DNA of 64,000 nucleotides from Oncomelania hupensis (lineage: Eukaryota; Mollusca; Gastropoda; Littorinimorpha; Pomatiopsidae): assembly GCA_036898135.1 (NCBI GenBank), contig CM072517.1, positions 67,519,604 through 67,583,603 of the forward strand, read 5' to 3'. This document shows, piece after piece, positions 46,143-59,130 of the stretch (positions within the stretch are counted from its first letter, which is position 1; the number at the start of each line of letters is the position of its first letter). The notes below the pieces were generated by a model. That model did not search any database and was not told the origin of the DNA. It was given only the letters and a program-made list of their open reading frames with translations. Position numbers and translations under genes: made by a program.

Positions 46143-46837
46143 TGATGATGATGATGATAACAGGTAGCTACGCCATGGTGGAAAGTGACAAGTGCTAACA
46201 GAGGGGCTCAGGCGTGATTGGTCAGTCCACTGTCCTTGACCATCACGTCGTCAGAGGGAGGATGTCTGTCTTTCCGGGAACCACCTTACTACGCACAGCG
46301 ATTATCAGCTAGCTGTCTATGTCTACAGGTATGACCAACGCTCTCCTGTACTTTTATTTATTTATTTATTTATTTATTTACATATTTACTGACTGTAGTG
46401 TTGGCCAAACATGTGGTACAGATCATTTGTATTAGTCCCCACTCTACTGGAAATAACGTCTGAAGGATAGATGGAGAAAGTCTGTCAGCCTCCATGCTGT
46501 ACTAGCATGGGACCGGACAGTCCAGCTTTTATACTGTGGAGTGGAGTCACGCCACAGACACTCTGACTTCCCATGCCAACGTCGTCAACACTAATCCTTA
46601 TCTTCTAAGAAACGCATTTCTTCTTTTACCGCTCCCTACATTCCTTTTTGACTGCTGTTGACGGCTGGTCTCGTCATTCAACAGTGTGACGATTTATGAC
46701 TACCAAGAGGATTTTCGTTATCGTCATTGTAACTTGTTTGTATTTTTCCTCGGGAAAGGTTAAGGGTCAGCAACACAAAAGCACACCAGTGTGAAACCAC
46801 AGAACATTAGCTGTTTAACAGGCATCAGTTAGGTATG

Positions 46838-49233
46838 ACAACTGAGATAGAAGAGCAATGCCAGGAAATAGAGAACAGTCTGAACAAGAACAACAGCAAG
46901 AAGGCCTACCAGACTGTGAAGCGGGTGACAAGTGTTAAACAACCCAAGGTCTCCACTAACCACAGCAAGTCTGAAATATGCCTTACAGAAGAACAAGAGA
47001 TGGACAGAGTACTGCTATGAGCTTTACAACTACACACCAAACGGAGACCCATCAGTTCTAGCATGTCCTCCGTACAGAGAAGAAGAAGAAATCCTTCTAA
47101 CTCTCCTAAAAGAAGTTGAGGCTAAAAAGCAATCGCTGAAGAAAGGGAAGTCAGCGGGAGTGGACAACATACCCGCGGAATTGCTTCAAGCAGGAGGAGG
47201 AGCGATGATTGACACCCTCACCATTATTTGTAACAAGATCTGGCAGAGTGGGAGAGGCGCACACCACGGAACCAGTCGCTTGTCATCACTCTTCCCAAAA
47301 AGGTAACCTTCATGAGTGTGAAAATTACCGAACCATCATTTATCAGCCATCCACAAGGTCCTTTGAAAATATACTCAACTGAAATACCCCTATTTCAGCA
47401 AACAAATCATAGCTGAAGAACAAAATTCAGGCACACATACCACTGAACAGATCAAATAAATAATTGACATGAGAAATCGAACTTTGTTTTCAATAACATT
47501 CTTCTGTATTAAACGTACTACTTTACAAAAAGCATTTTCCTTCTTCGTATAACTTAGCAGTTCATTATAAATACATTAATTTTAATACATTAAATACCTG
47601 TATTCTTTATACACTAAGATAAGTCCGAGAAATCGGAGCACCACATCGTCCTTAGGCTGATGTATAGTCTCTGATCTAACAACAGTTCACAAACTATTCG
47701 AAAAATTTACGCAGTGACGTCACGTCTTACACAAATGTGTACGAATTGCGGTCGTTACACTCTCCTAGAAGAAGTTGATGCTGAAAAGCAATCATCTGCT
47801 GAAAAAGGAAATCACGGGATGGACAACATATAACTACTTCAAGCAGGAGGAGAAGCGATCGATGATCAACGCACTCCCATTATCTGTAAGATCTGCAGAG
47901 TGAGTGATGGACCATCGCATATCACTCTCCAAAAAGGTCATAGGAATGTGAAAATTAACCCATCACAAAGCGCAAAATCCTCTGCTCAAAGACAGAAAAT
48001 AATACTATCAGGCTAAAGAACAAGCAATCATGCAAGTAAGCAGATTTTATGAAAGAAATTTAACAACTAGAACAGACAACCTAGATAATAATATGCGAGC
48101 AAATACAGAATATATTTGATAATTTCAAGAAGCGTTTGCCCGGCATGGCATACAGTCTGTGGGCAACCATGAGAGTGTACAACATCAGCCTTAAAATTAT
48201 TGAAGTCATCAAAAAGCTTGTATGACAAGGCTACCATTGCAATCCTCCACAACAGCGCCATCGGGAACTGGTTCAGAACAACAATCGGTGTGCGTCAAGG
48301 ATGCCTACTCTCTCCAACACCCTTTAACATCTTCCTAGAGCGAATCATGTCAGATGCCCTTGCAGATCACGAAGGCACAGTCAGTATAAGGGGTAGATCA
48401 ATCTCCAACCTCCGTTTTGTAGATGAACAAGAACTTGAACAGCTGGTACAGAGGCTTGACACCACCTCCAGAGCCTATGGAATGGAAATAAGTGCAGAGA
48501 AGACCAAAGTGATGACCAACAACACCAATGGCATCAAAACGGACATCAAAGCCCAAGTCTAGTCCCTCAACACAGTGCTTGGCTTCAAATATTTAGGAGC
48601 CATTGTATCAGACAATGGGTTCCGACAGGAAGTCCTCTCCAGGATCGCACAAACTGCGGCACTGACAAGGTTGAAGCCCATTTGGAAAGACGGGACCATC
48701 AGTCTACATTCCAAGGGAAGGCTGCTGCGCTCCCTTGTCATCTCCATCTTCCTATATGCTTGCGAAGCATGGACCCTCACAGCAGATCTCCAACGCAGAA
48801 TACAAAGCATGGAGATGAGCAAATCTACGACGAAGAATACAAAGCATGGAGATGAGGTGCTACAGAAGACTTCTGGGCATTTCCTATACCCAGCACATCA
48901 CCAACAACAAAGTCCGACAGACCATCACACAAAGCCATTAGACAACACGATGACATGCTCACAGTGGTGAAGAAACGGAAACTCCGAGGGTATGGCCACG
49001 TCACCAGAGCATCAAGCCTTGCAAAGACTATTCTGCAAGGCACAGTGCAATGAGGCAAAAGAAGAGGAGGGAGACAGAAAAAGAGGTGGAATGACAACAA
49101 TCGAGAATGGACTGGATTGACACTGAGCGAAGCTATGAGGGTTGCTTAGGACAGAGAAAGATGGAGTACGCTGGTTAAACGATCATCTGTGGTACCCCAA
49201 CAACCTTCGAGTTACGGAATAGGATAGGATAAA
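46838..49233 (+). mobile_element. RTE-like LINE copy, rearranged and degenerate
   Basis: 46838-47465 covers the EIEEQCQEIENSLNKNNSKK to RT palm region. 47466-47756 is not recognisable LINE sequence. 47757-48130 repeats the same early RT segment in a far more diverged form, and 48130-49233 continues well conserved through GMEISAEKTK to the GGATA tail. The FADD box is deleted in this copy (NLRFVDEQELEQL). A 30-bp duplication lies near 48812. Confidence 0.8.
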
Positions 49234-50309
49234 AATATGATTTTATTTTTTATTTTATTTATTTATTTATTATTTTCCTTTAATATTAATGTTAATTGTT
49301 GTAATTTATTTGTGTTATTTTTATTTTATTTTATTTTTTTAATTACATTTGATGTTGTGTGATTGTTTGTTTTTTTTAGTTTATAGCCTATCACCATCTG
49401 ACAACATAGACGATGACAATCATGTTTTATGACATTCCCCATAGCAATCGATAGAAATGAGGATGTTGTGTTTTGTTACGAATTAAATCACTGTTGCAAA
49501 CTCTGTGTTATATTTGCTTATTATTAGGTATTTGTGAAACGCATCCCATCAAACTATAAATAAATAAATAATTGCTCATCTCACTTTTTTTCGTATTTGG
49601 TTACTCCATTTTTCTTATTTTTTTCTCCTTGCCTATTTGTTCGCTCACAATAAAGTCAGCATCAAAAACTCCAAAGATATGTTAGTTTCTGGTCTTTGAT
49701 TGTTTCCCTTGCATTGTGGCTTCCCCCTCCCCCCTCCCCTCTCTCTCTCTCTCTCTCTCTATTTTTGTCTCTCTCTCTCTCTCTCTGTCTTTATCTCTGT
49801 CTCTCTCTCCATCCCTACACTCACTTCAGTTGATTGTCTCCCTTGCCCTGTTTGCTTATATCTTGTATCTCCAGAGGACACTCATAAATGATTTGTATGA
49901 CTTAATTCACAATAAATAAATAAACGCACGAATCAATAAATACATACATAAATACAAAATTGGACTCCTATTATTTATATAAGGAGTACACAAATACATA
50001 AATAGCCTTTTGTACTGCGTGTGTGTGTCTGTGTGTGTGTGTTTAGGTCTAAAGTGTATGGACAACTCAGCTTCAAGAATATATCTATAGTTTAAAAGCA
50101 TGATATGTTATGACTGTCCAGTCTAAATAAACAAAAATACATTTAAATAATCGAATGAAAGTAAGAGCCATGGCCTGTGACCAGGCGGCCAACCCCGGGT
50201 CAGAGGCGAAGTTCAAGGTCACTGGGGTCCGAAATTTGTCAGTGGTTTGAAGCTGGATGACGACCCAAAATGCCGAAACAAAATTAACATGACTCTGAGA
50301 CAATGCGCC
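49234..50309. other. Unassigned spacer
   Basis: TTTATTT-rich DNA, a CT tract and no coding sequence recognised. Confidence 0.5.
49737..49812 (+). repeat. (CT)n tract
   Basis: Interrupted CT dinucleotides. Confidence 0.9.
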
Positions 50310-50640
50310 CCTACTCCTTTGGATGAGAGTATAAACCGAGGTCTAGTCTGTGCACGCACGCGTTCCATCGCACGCACGTTAAAGATCCTGACGCTCATGT
50401 CCTAGACGGGTGAGTGCAGTGCTGCAAATACACCAGCAAGCACTAGGTCCATTCTAGCCCATCCCCGGTCGCCCAGGATTGTGCCCAGTTGTCAGGGCGT
50501 CAGACGAAGCGCCCAAGGCTAAGTGGGCGCCTAGTGCGGCTTGAGTTAGATCTGTATCGGCCAGCGCCTTGAGCAGCTGTTGAGATGGAAAAGCGCTGTA
50601 TAGAAACGATTACATAAATAAATAAAATAAAATAAATAAT
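50310..50640 (+). mobile_element. SINE family A, headless copy
   Basis: GGATGAGAGTATAAACCGAG through GAAAAGCGCTGTATAG and an AAATA tail. Confidence 0.8.
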
Positions 50641-51659
50641 CAGTTTGCCTGGCTGAACGTAGGTCGGGCTGTATGGCTACCAGGGGAGACTCCAGAGGAT
50701 AAAGAAACAGATACTCTCAGTCATTAAAGAACAGATACAGTTACAGTAGTATTAAAGCGTACTCATTGAGACAATTATTAGTCTCGTCTTTCGGTTTCAT
50801 CTTAAAGAAGTAATTACGTGGGAGATAGCACGACATTCATACGTATTACCACACACTCATACTCATAGCTGAAAAGTACCAGTTTCAAAAAGTATTAATT
50901 CTCGTGGGCCTGTTCTGTCTCGGTTTCATCTTAAAGAAGTATTAATTCTCCTGGGCCTGTTCTGTCTCGGTTCCATCTTAAAGAAATATTAATAATAATA
51001 ATAACTGTTTATTTATATACCACAACATTACATATAATAACGCACTCGCTGTGGTTGACAACTTCACACATTACAAATTGTTAGCAAATAATAGATTAAC
51101 ATACATATCTAACATATACAATTTTTCAAACAGGCTAAATACTAATATAGCTATAAAATCTCATTATATAAAAAAATAATTAAAATAACTTAATATAGAG
51201 ATTCAACAATCGGACAAACAAACAGTTCACAAAAAAATCATATCAATTAAAATCAGAATAGGATCAACATACAAATAATACATTAAACAGCACGCACACA
51301 CAGACCCACTACCGTCTGACAAGTCATATCTCAGCTGACGCAAGGGAATTTCACAGAATTATTTAATATATATATTTATATTTATGTATTAATTCTCGTG
51401 GGCCTGTTCTGTTTCGGTTTCAAATGAAAGAATAATGAAAACATGTTAACATTATTTTATAAAATCTGTTGAACCAGTTTTGAGGTACAGCGGAAAACAT
51501 CTTTAGAAAGGGATGAACCTCGGTCCACTTTGAGCTTTGAGACAGTAGAAAAATGAATGACCTGAAAGGTTATAGTTATTAATTTAAGTATATGCTTAGT
51601 AGTTGGTTTGGAAACAAAGTTTTAAAAACATTGTGTGAATAAAAAAGGTTTTGAAAAAA

Positions 51660-51990
51660 AAAAGTGAACATTGGACCGACCTATTGGCCGACGTACTGAC
51701 TGCACAAAATAGATATACAAGTTGAAGTACGTACATGTATGTCAAAAATAATCAAAATCGGTTCGACCGTTGAGGAGATTTTGAATGAAACGTGCTTAGC
51801 AAAGAAATAAATCCTTGCGACCTTTACATCTGAGTTAGAGCAAGCGCCATGTCATAGAATGCTGATCACTAACGTAGGCAAAGTTCCTATTAAGTTTGGT
51901 CAAAATCCGTTCATAGCTTCTTGAAATATGGCGTACAACGGTCCGACCAACGGACAAACAGACCGACGGACATTTGATTCTGACTGTATC
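51660..51990 (+). repeat. Probable repeat with a CGGACAAACAGACCGACGGA motif
   Basis: CCGACCAACGGAC-type clusters and phrases such as TCAAAATCGGTTCGACCGTT and TCAAAATCCGTTCATAGCTT resemble interspersed repeats common in invertebrates. Class unknown. Confidence 0.4.
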
Positions 51991-52389
51991 AAAGTATCTC
52001 CAGATAATTCTGGAAATACAACATTGATGATGCAGGGGTAATCTGCCGTGTGCTGACAAAACTAAGCATGGCCAACGAAGCTAGGCTTGCGAAACCGACG
52101 TTGTGTGTCTTGATGACCTTGGTTTGTTTGTGCAATTGATGACTTACTTGTCTGGATCTCTCAATCTATGGGCACCTGACATTCACAATTCACTGAAGAT
52201 GCGTCTCGTTGCATTTTGTATGAGGACGTATTCTACTATTTTATTTTTTTATCTCAAATATGGACTTACTTTCTTTTATCACGAAACAACAATAACATCC
52301 TTTGACCCTCACTGATAACCGCTTGATTGTCTTGCTCGTTTTGATGGATGAATGATTTTACAGGTTATCTGGTTGAATAATCAAGACAG

Positions 52390-52740
52390 ATCTTGACCAG
52401 GAAGATTTGTCAAGAAAAAGGTAGGTCAATTGATCTATCGAAGGAAGACGAAGTATGCACGCAAGAGTGAAGACAGAGCAGGAATGGAACGATATATAGA
52501 AGAAGATAGCAACGGTGGGAATTTAAAGGCACTAAATTTCCATAAAGTGGGATACTATTTAAACTGAAACCCCGGCACTCCAACGGGGGTACTGTTGCCG
52601 CAGTGGAATTCTGTCATGCCTACAAAGGCGAGACAGGTTTCAACTGGGGCTTCACTGTTACCCTTATATGTAGAACAACTACAGTGGCAAGATTGGTTTC
52701 ACATGACCCCAAGGGGTAGTGGGGAGGGGAGGGGACGTGA
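52390..52740 (+). repeat. Dispersed repeat, unidentified (copy 1)
   Basis: Shares TGGGAATTTAAAG, TTTCC and AAAGTGGGATACTATTTA with 58905-59130. No coding sequence was recognised. Confidence 0.5.
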
Positions 52741-53908
52741 TGATGGACGGTGTTGATGATCGAAGTTGTCTTTATAATATGAACAAAATACACGATACCA
52801 AATTAATATAAGTAGTACTAGTATCAGAAAATCGACTCCAACAATCTTGTATTACAAACTAAGCTGAATAAAAACATAACAGACAGTGCTTTAACAGTTT
52901 TGCAGAAATCGAGGCAGACATAGAAACTCCAATTATACTGCCCCCACGCCCCTAAACACCCAACCCCACCCACCCACCCACCCCCCCAAAAAAAAAATAA
53001 ATAAATAAAAAAAAGTAAAGAAAAAGACAGAACGACATAACAAGATCCCATGAGCAAAATGTAAACCAAGACAACGCATGACAATCACACCATTACTTCC
53101 ATCCAGGTCAGCCATTAATTTGACGTGATACAACACATTAGTGACGCCAGCTTATCAACAGTAGTCACACTTTTTGTCTCGACACAACCGACTGTCCGAG
53201 GGGATGTTGGCTTAGCTTAACACTGAAAACAGACCGCTACGACTTCACAAGCGACCCTGAAATATAAACATAAGCAAATTACATTATATAGGCCTACACA
53301 ACTGAGTACCCCATGCGCACCAAGATTTCTTCGATGTAAAAATTGAAGCGAAATAAAATGTCTTATATCTTATGTCTAAAACAGTAGTCAATCCAAGACT
53401 TCGCCAAGCAAAAGTGTTTGAATGTGCATGCGCATCAATACAAAAATGCTGCAGTACAATTGGCTTGAATATCATCGAGCTGGAAAAGCTGGAAAAAAAC
53501 GATTACGTAAAAATACATCAATACATATCTGGAATGAAAGCTTAACCGTAGATAATTCTGATGCTAGCAGTCTCTCAAAATCTTATGCATTCCAGTCCAT
53601 GAATAGTAAGGCAACATATTTTCACAGCGATAACAAATGTTCAAGCGCTAGTCTAATACGAATTGGTAGATAAAGTATTTAGTTTGGTCACTTGGGTATA
53701 ATATTGATAAAGGTACCTACCTGACGTTTATTTTATAAAAGATTTGAAAGGTATACATTGTTTCTCATTTGTATTGAACGGAATGAATGAACCGTGAAGT
53801 TTTTGGATAAAGAGGCGCGTGTATGCAACATTTCATTTTAAACGGCTGTTCACGGTAAGAAACGTTCGATGTCAGGCTTTCTGTTAACACTTGAACGAAA
53901 CCATTATA

Positions 53909-54285
53909 CAGGGTGTTCCAAAAGTCTTGGGCACCTTTGAAGTCCCCATATCTCAATTACTATGAATGGTAGTAAGATAAAAGTTGTGCCATTTTAAAGC
54001 TAATTACATTAAGTTTTTGTAAAGCTGTTGATTTTTTTTATTTCCTTTCAGACCCATTAATGGCGTTCACTCAACAAGAAAATGCTGGGACGCGTTTGGC
54101 AAGAATTTGACTATCGGCTTGATGTGTGTTGTGTGACCAATGGTGCTCACATTGAACATCTTTGAACATTCCATGTAAAAATTGAGATTACAAGCTTTCT
54201 GAATTTACCAGATGCGTTTTTATACCCTTAATAGTTTCGGAAATATTCAATGTCAAAATGTGCCCAAGACTTTTGGAACACCCTG
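53909..54285 (+). mobile_element. Tc1/mariner MITE with transposase C-terminus
   Basis: About 26-bp perfect inverted repeats beginning CAGGGTGTTCCAAAAG, flanked by TA (53907-53908, 54286-54287). Inside, 54076-54165 encodes KKMLGRVWQEFDYRLDVC and GAHIEHL then stop, the typical end of a mariner-family transposase. The rest of the gene is deleted. Confidence 0.85.
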
Positions 54286-54535
54286 TATTAAAAGCTTAGA
54301 ACAGAACAAAACATTCCAAATAAGATATAAAAGGTATTTATAGGTTAGAATTTGGGTTATGTATTTATTTTAATTCAGTAACAATATGTTTATATTTGTT
54401 AATATTTAATTTTAATTCGTGATGCCTGAAGTCACTGTGATGTTAAAAGTCTTCAAAAATAAAAGATTGATTCATTCTTACATAACAAAGCTTTATTGTA
54501 CCCACAACAATTTACAAAATCTGTTCGCAGTTAAC

Positions 54536-54605
<70 letters not shown>
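54536..54605 (+). repeat. (AAT)n microsatellite
   Basis: About 22 units just left of the PIF1-bearing transposon. Confidence 0.95.
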
Positions 54606-54608
<3 letters not shown>

Positions 54609-54663
54609 TAGAAAGAAGAACAAAACGAGGAGGAAGAAGAAAAAGAAGATATTTCTTATTATG

Positions 54664-54792
54664 TTAGTTCTTAAATAGCGCACATCAGCTCAAGAGCTGC
54701 TCAAGGCGTTGGCCAAAACAATAATACAACTTAGGTTGGCCAAGGTGCCTACGTGTTGCTTTAAGCGCACTGTCTAACGTTCCTGACAAATG
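54664..54792 (-). mobile_element. SINE family A, 3' fragment
   Basis: Reverse-complement 3' end (AAATAGCGCACATCAGCTCA). Stops just before the target duplication of the PIF1-bearing transposon. Confidence 0.65.
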
Positions 54793-54845
54793 AGCGCTGC
54801 AGGACGACGGAGGTAGACAGGTGGGTTGCTGGGTGCGGTCTATAC

Positions 54846-55139
54846 CACAGGCGCTTGTATCAGGACACGCGAGCGCCTATGCCTGTGACGCGTCTCCCTT
54901 TGGTTATCTATAAAACAAGGTACCAAACAAAAGCCAGCGGAACTGGCGGGTCATCGCAGTTTTCAAATCTATACGAACAAACTACAAAGTGTATCCCCAC
55001 AGAAGGCAACTCATTCATTTCAGCAGTGATTCACGCAAACAAACAAAATAAGAACTATGCTCTGTCTATTTTCAAACCCGTTCAATTTCGGTAAAATTGT
55101 CCAAAAAATCGACCTTTTCTGCAATCACTTCACGGAAGT
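54846..55139 (+). repeat. Left terminal inverted repeat of the PIF1-bearing transposon
   Basis: Begins CACAGGCGC. It contains a hairpin AGGCGCT...AGCGCCT (54849-54878) and a TATA-like CTATAAAA near 54909, and pairs with 62285-62578. The open reading frame that both arms share is a by-product of this repeat and not a gene. Confidence 0.85.
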
Positions 55140-56487
55140 TGGATTCTCTTACCGAAACTATCAACTCGGTAATAACCGGTTTCGGTTTTAGCATGAACTG
55201 TCAACTTCTGTTGGTTGTGCGTTCACTTTCGCTTTCGGGATACATGCAAAGATTTGTTTTTTTCTTTGAAGTGCATCATAACAAGAGAAAGATTAAAATG
55301 TAGCATACGTGCAAACACCACTGTCACTGATGCTGCTAATTTAGAGCTTGAATAAAAATGACGACGATGAATGAAAAATAGCCCACTGCACTACACAGTC
55401 GCAGTTGAAACCTAGATCTATGTAGGCTGTACATGGGTGGCAAGATCATCCACTAAGTATTCAGCAGTGTTATAAACGAGCTATCAGTTGCTGTTCATTC
55501 CCTTTGAGACTTGTTTGTGTTAAATTAATCCCCACCACCTCTAGAACCATTTCCTCTGACAGTAGATTGTGGGAAAGTCTGTTGTATTTGTGTGTTTTGC
55601 TTTATTCAACTATTTACTTATTCATTTGGAATGTTCCCAGCACCTTACATGTTATTTATCACATTGAATCATTCTTTTTTGTGTGTGTGTGAGATATGTG
55701 CGCTATATAATTCTATGTATTATTATTCATAATGATTATAGAATGATTTGAAAGGTGCGGAAGATATGATGTAAACGATCATATCGTGTTGGTTGTGTGC
55801 AGTTTCCAGTTAATATGGTGAATGCAAGCTAGGTAATCACAACAGTTAGAAGAAAAGAGAGAGTATTAATACAAAAAAGGACAACATGGAGAGAGAGGAG
55901 AGAGAGAGAAAGAGAAAGAGAGAGAGATAGTAAAAAAATAAAATAAATAAAGAAGTTGATAGAAGTGTTGGCATATCAAATAATAACACGATGCAACATC
56001 TACTATCCACTTATACGTATATTTATTATATTTATTACATTTACGTACTTTTGCCCCACTTCCGTTATGTAGAGCGAATGAGAAAATACGCACATATACA
56101 TATCTGTACATTGTTTTAGTATTATTTGCTTAAATGTAAAAGAAACAAAAAAGTTTCTAAGAAAATCTGTGTAATCAGTCAATATTACTATACAGCTCTT
56201 TCCGATAATGTGTAATAATAAAATTAATAATTTATTAAAACTGATACTTTGCTCTAAGCTCTCACACGCATTCACACTCACATGCGTTTTACAAAAAAGG
56301 AATACATTTCTGAAAGACATTAAATTATAAACGACATTAAATTATAAACAAACAGATATTGTATATGCAAAGTAAAATTAATATTCAGAATATGCCAAAA
56401 GTGTGTTTGAATTAAAAAAAAAGAAATTCGGAGCAATGGACCGAGCAAATGGCGGACAACCTTGTTTCTACTGAAGAATGGCCCATG

Positions 56488-56492
56488 ATAAT

Positions 56493-56563
<71 letters not shown>
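56488..56563 (+). repeat. (AAT)n microsatellite
   Basis: Followed by ATTTTATAAAGCGCAAATTC, which looks like the 3' end of a - strand SINE with an ATT tail. Confidence 0.9.
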
Positions 56564-56565
<2 letters not shown>

Positions 56566-57654
56566 TATTTTATAAAGCGCAAATTCAAACTGACAATTTG
56601 CCCAAAGCACTCACACCACACTTACAAATGTGAGCTCACGTTAACAAGAAAAAAGCACACATTTTTTTAAATAAAGAAGACATTACAGTATATACATAAA
56701 AATAAATATAGCACATAATTAAACATTTTTTTTAAGTCTTTACATACATTACAGAATAAACATGCAGATAAATAATAGCACAGATAATAACACAGTAAAA
56801 TATTAAAATGCCACCTCTCCCTTCTCCTCCCACAATGACATGTATATTTACTCTTCCCCCCTCCTACCCCCTTCACCACTGTTATTTGGAGTGAATGAGT
56901 AAATACACATACATACATAACTGAACACTGTTTTAGTATTATTCGCAGTTTAAAATGTTTTCTCTCATAATTTTGAACTAAAATCTGTGTAATTAGTCAA
57001 CAGCGCTACACATACCTTTCTCATAATAATTATGTATGTGAAGACTAAATCACAAGCAATAAAATACATGAATTGAATTAATGTAATAAATGGATCTCAT
57101 AATATTCATTGTTTTTTTCATTAAAATATAAGTTATTGATGTATTTTAACACTTTTTTCCTTTCTCTTTTCACTAGTATTGGGATAATACAGCAAAACAA
57201 GCAGAACTTTACCAGAATTTTTCAGTGAGTCATACCAATATTTTGTAGTGATATAGCAGCTACCCTCAAGCCAACCATGGAACATCAAAGCATGACAACT
57301 TGTGATAAATAAAATTCAAGTACAAAGTTGTATGTTTTATTAAGTATTATTTAGGTTTTTCTTTAGACAAAGAGAACGTCACAAAACAAAATGTTTAGCT
57401 TTTCAGCTAATTTTTGTTGAAGAGGATATTGGGTGTATTGGGACACTGCATAACATGACTGCCACACACTGTTCATCACAATATTGGTATACCATTCCAA
57501 CACTACATGGTTAATAAACATGTAATACTATTTTTATTTTCTAAATTATATTTCACCTTTGCCATACTTTTGTATGAATCTGACACAAAATAGTCAAATT
57601 TGCTTAAAACTATTCGTCATTATGACATAAATTGTAAGAGCTTACATGCTACCA

Positions 57655-57800
57655 GTTTGCTCCCCCAGCAAATGTTCAAAACCACAACTAATATTCAGTA
57701 CGTTGGGTTTTGGCGTGCCACAGGCTATGACTATGCCTTACCCATGGAAAGCAGCCCAGAATTGCCTGATAAAAATAACGTGTCAAAATAAAAATAAAAA
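57655..57800 (+). mobile_element. SINE family B, 3' fragment
   Basis: TTTGCTCCCCCAGCAAA through GGCGTGCCACAGGCTATG and an AAAATAAAA tail. Confidence 0.65.
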
Positions 57801-58421
57801 ATGCACCAAGTTGTCAACAATGATTCATTTCCGAGGAACAGATTAATGAAATTTTAAGTCTCAAAACTTTGGTAAACTAGTAAACAAACCCTATCCAATA
57901 AACATCTCAATAAACTTCGCCCAAACTCAGCAAGATACGGCAGTGGGTGTAAGAGGAAGTGGGGGATTTGAAGGGGGATGGAGGAAGGGTGTTGAGGGAT
58001 AGCAAATTTTTATTCATTTTAAAAGTGACATAAAAACATGTTTAAAAAAGATTGTGATACTTTAAATAAATTATAATTTTTGGGGTGGGTGGGTGGGGGT
58101 GGGGGTATTACTAAAATAATCCTAATTCATTTTGTATTGCTCAGCGGTCTGTTGGCGAAGTGAGGCTATTTAATCCAGTAGCTTGATGTAAGTCTGCATC
58201 TGGGCAACTGCACTCTGTTTCATCCACTGGCTGCAGTTGTTAATCCAACGTTGTTATGGTGTCACTAGTCTGCTTTTATTCAGCTCAGCAAACACAGGTG
58301 TGGTGTCCAAAACATGTTCTGGGCTGGAAATCTGTGGAAATAAAGAAATAAGAACTGTGATTTCAATTATACAGACCAAGATATGTATATTTTTTTTATT
58401 TCCACACTTAATAGGAGCCAA

Positions 58422-58635
58422 AGGTCTAAGGCGGGACTAACTTGCCTTGTCCACAGGCCAGAAACCAATGGCGCCTGACAGGTGTGGGATCGATCCAGCA
58501 TCTGGGCGTTATTTTTCTCAGAATGTTATTTACTTTCGACTCGGGCAACGTTTCAGGGGTTTTCTCCGGGTACCAATTTGCTCCCCCAGCAAAATTTACT
58601 AATATTAGGTAGGTTGGGCGACTACGCCTTCCCCA
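58422..58635 (+). mobile_element. SINE family B, partial
   Basis: Shares AAGGCGGGACTAACTTGCC through GGTTTTCTCCGGGTACC with the copy at 36446. Inserted in the PIF1-bearing transposon. Confidence 0.7.
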
Positions 58636-58904
58636 GAGAACGCTAGTTAGTTATTCATTGCTTACATTTACAAGGTCCAGCAGACTGCAAAGAGCAGAAT
58701 CAGGACCACAAAATCAAGACCACAATATGCCGAAACAACCCTTGTAGTAACACTGAAGGCACCACATCCCACGCAGGGGACGCTGAGGCTATATTCTAAT
58801 TTATCTAACCCCCGTTTACAAAAACAAAATAGAATATAAACATTATAAAATATCAACAACAACAAAAACACACACACACACACCCACACCCACATATGAG
58901 TTTT

Positions 58905-59130
58905 GTCCCTGAAAAGTTTTCAAGAAAAAAGGTAGGTGACTGGTCTAGAGAAGAAGAAGATAGTATAATAGATTTGATAGGACAGAGTAGGAATGAGAAA
59001 GAACAAATGAGAAAGACAGCAACAGTGGGAATTTAAAGCCCTACATTTCCAGAAAGACAGCAACAGTGGGAATTTAAAGCCCTACATTTCCAGAAAGTGG
59101 GGATACTATTTATACTGGATGAACCCCCCA
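58905..59130 (+). repeat. Dispersed repeat, unidentified (copy 2), with a 45-bp tandem duplication
   Basis: Related to 52390-52740. A 45-bp segment starting GAAAGACAGCAACAGTGGG is present twice in tandem (about 59010-59098). Inside the PIF1-bearing transposon. Confidence 0.55.

Larger units (their letters stand above)
43940..46328 (+). pseudogene. MAM-domain gene remnant, head-to-head with the intact MAM gene
   Basis: Five exon-like blocks. A starts at 43940 after an AG acceptor and reads YCDFDSDLCCYTQL...GPNGDHT, the N-terminal part of a MAM domain, but lacks a clear donor. B, about 44250-44498, reads GFYLYW, GHKAVLMSPTL, FWYKMYG and WNQDQDWHQAFVTVNITAPIE in different frames, so it has at least two frameshifts. 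C, 44755-44842, is intact (LLFEGT, GDMAIDDVRVV) with a phase 1 donor. D, 45057-45171, opens a second MAM (ACDFEDQDLCLS), and a one-base shift separates it from ADHSTATARG at its end. E, 46164-46328, again mixes frames. No signal peptide, stalk or transmembrane exon was found. The phase 1 layout matches the neighbouring MAM gene 2.6 kb away on the other strand, so an inverted duplicate that decayed is likely. Sequencing indels are the alternative explanation. Confidence 0.65.
50641..53908. other. Unassigned spacer with repeats
   Basis: Holds a triplicated phrase (ATTAATTCTC...GGGCCTGTTCTGT near 50895, 50940 and 51386), the repeats at 51660 and 52390, and C-rich DNA near 52950. No gene recognised. 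Confidence 0.5.
55140..58169. other. Interior left part of the PIF1-bearing transposon, non-coding as far as seen
   Basis: AT-rich. 56040-56250 and 56840-57040 are diverged direct repeats (shared CTGTTTTAGTATTATT and AATCTGTGTAAT phrases). No transposase motif found on either strand. Confidence 0.5.
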
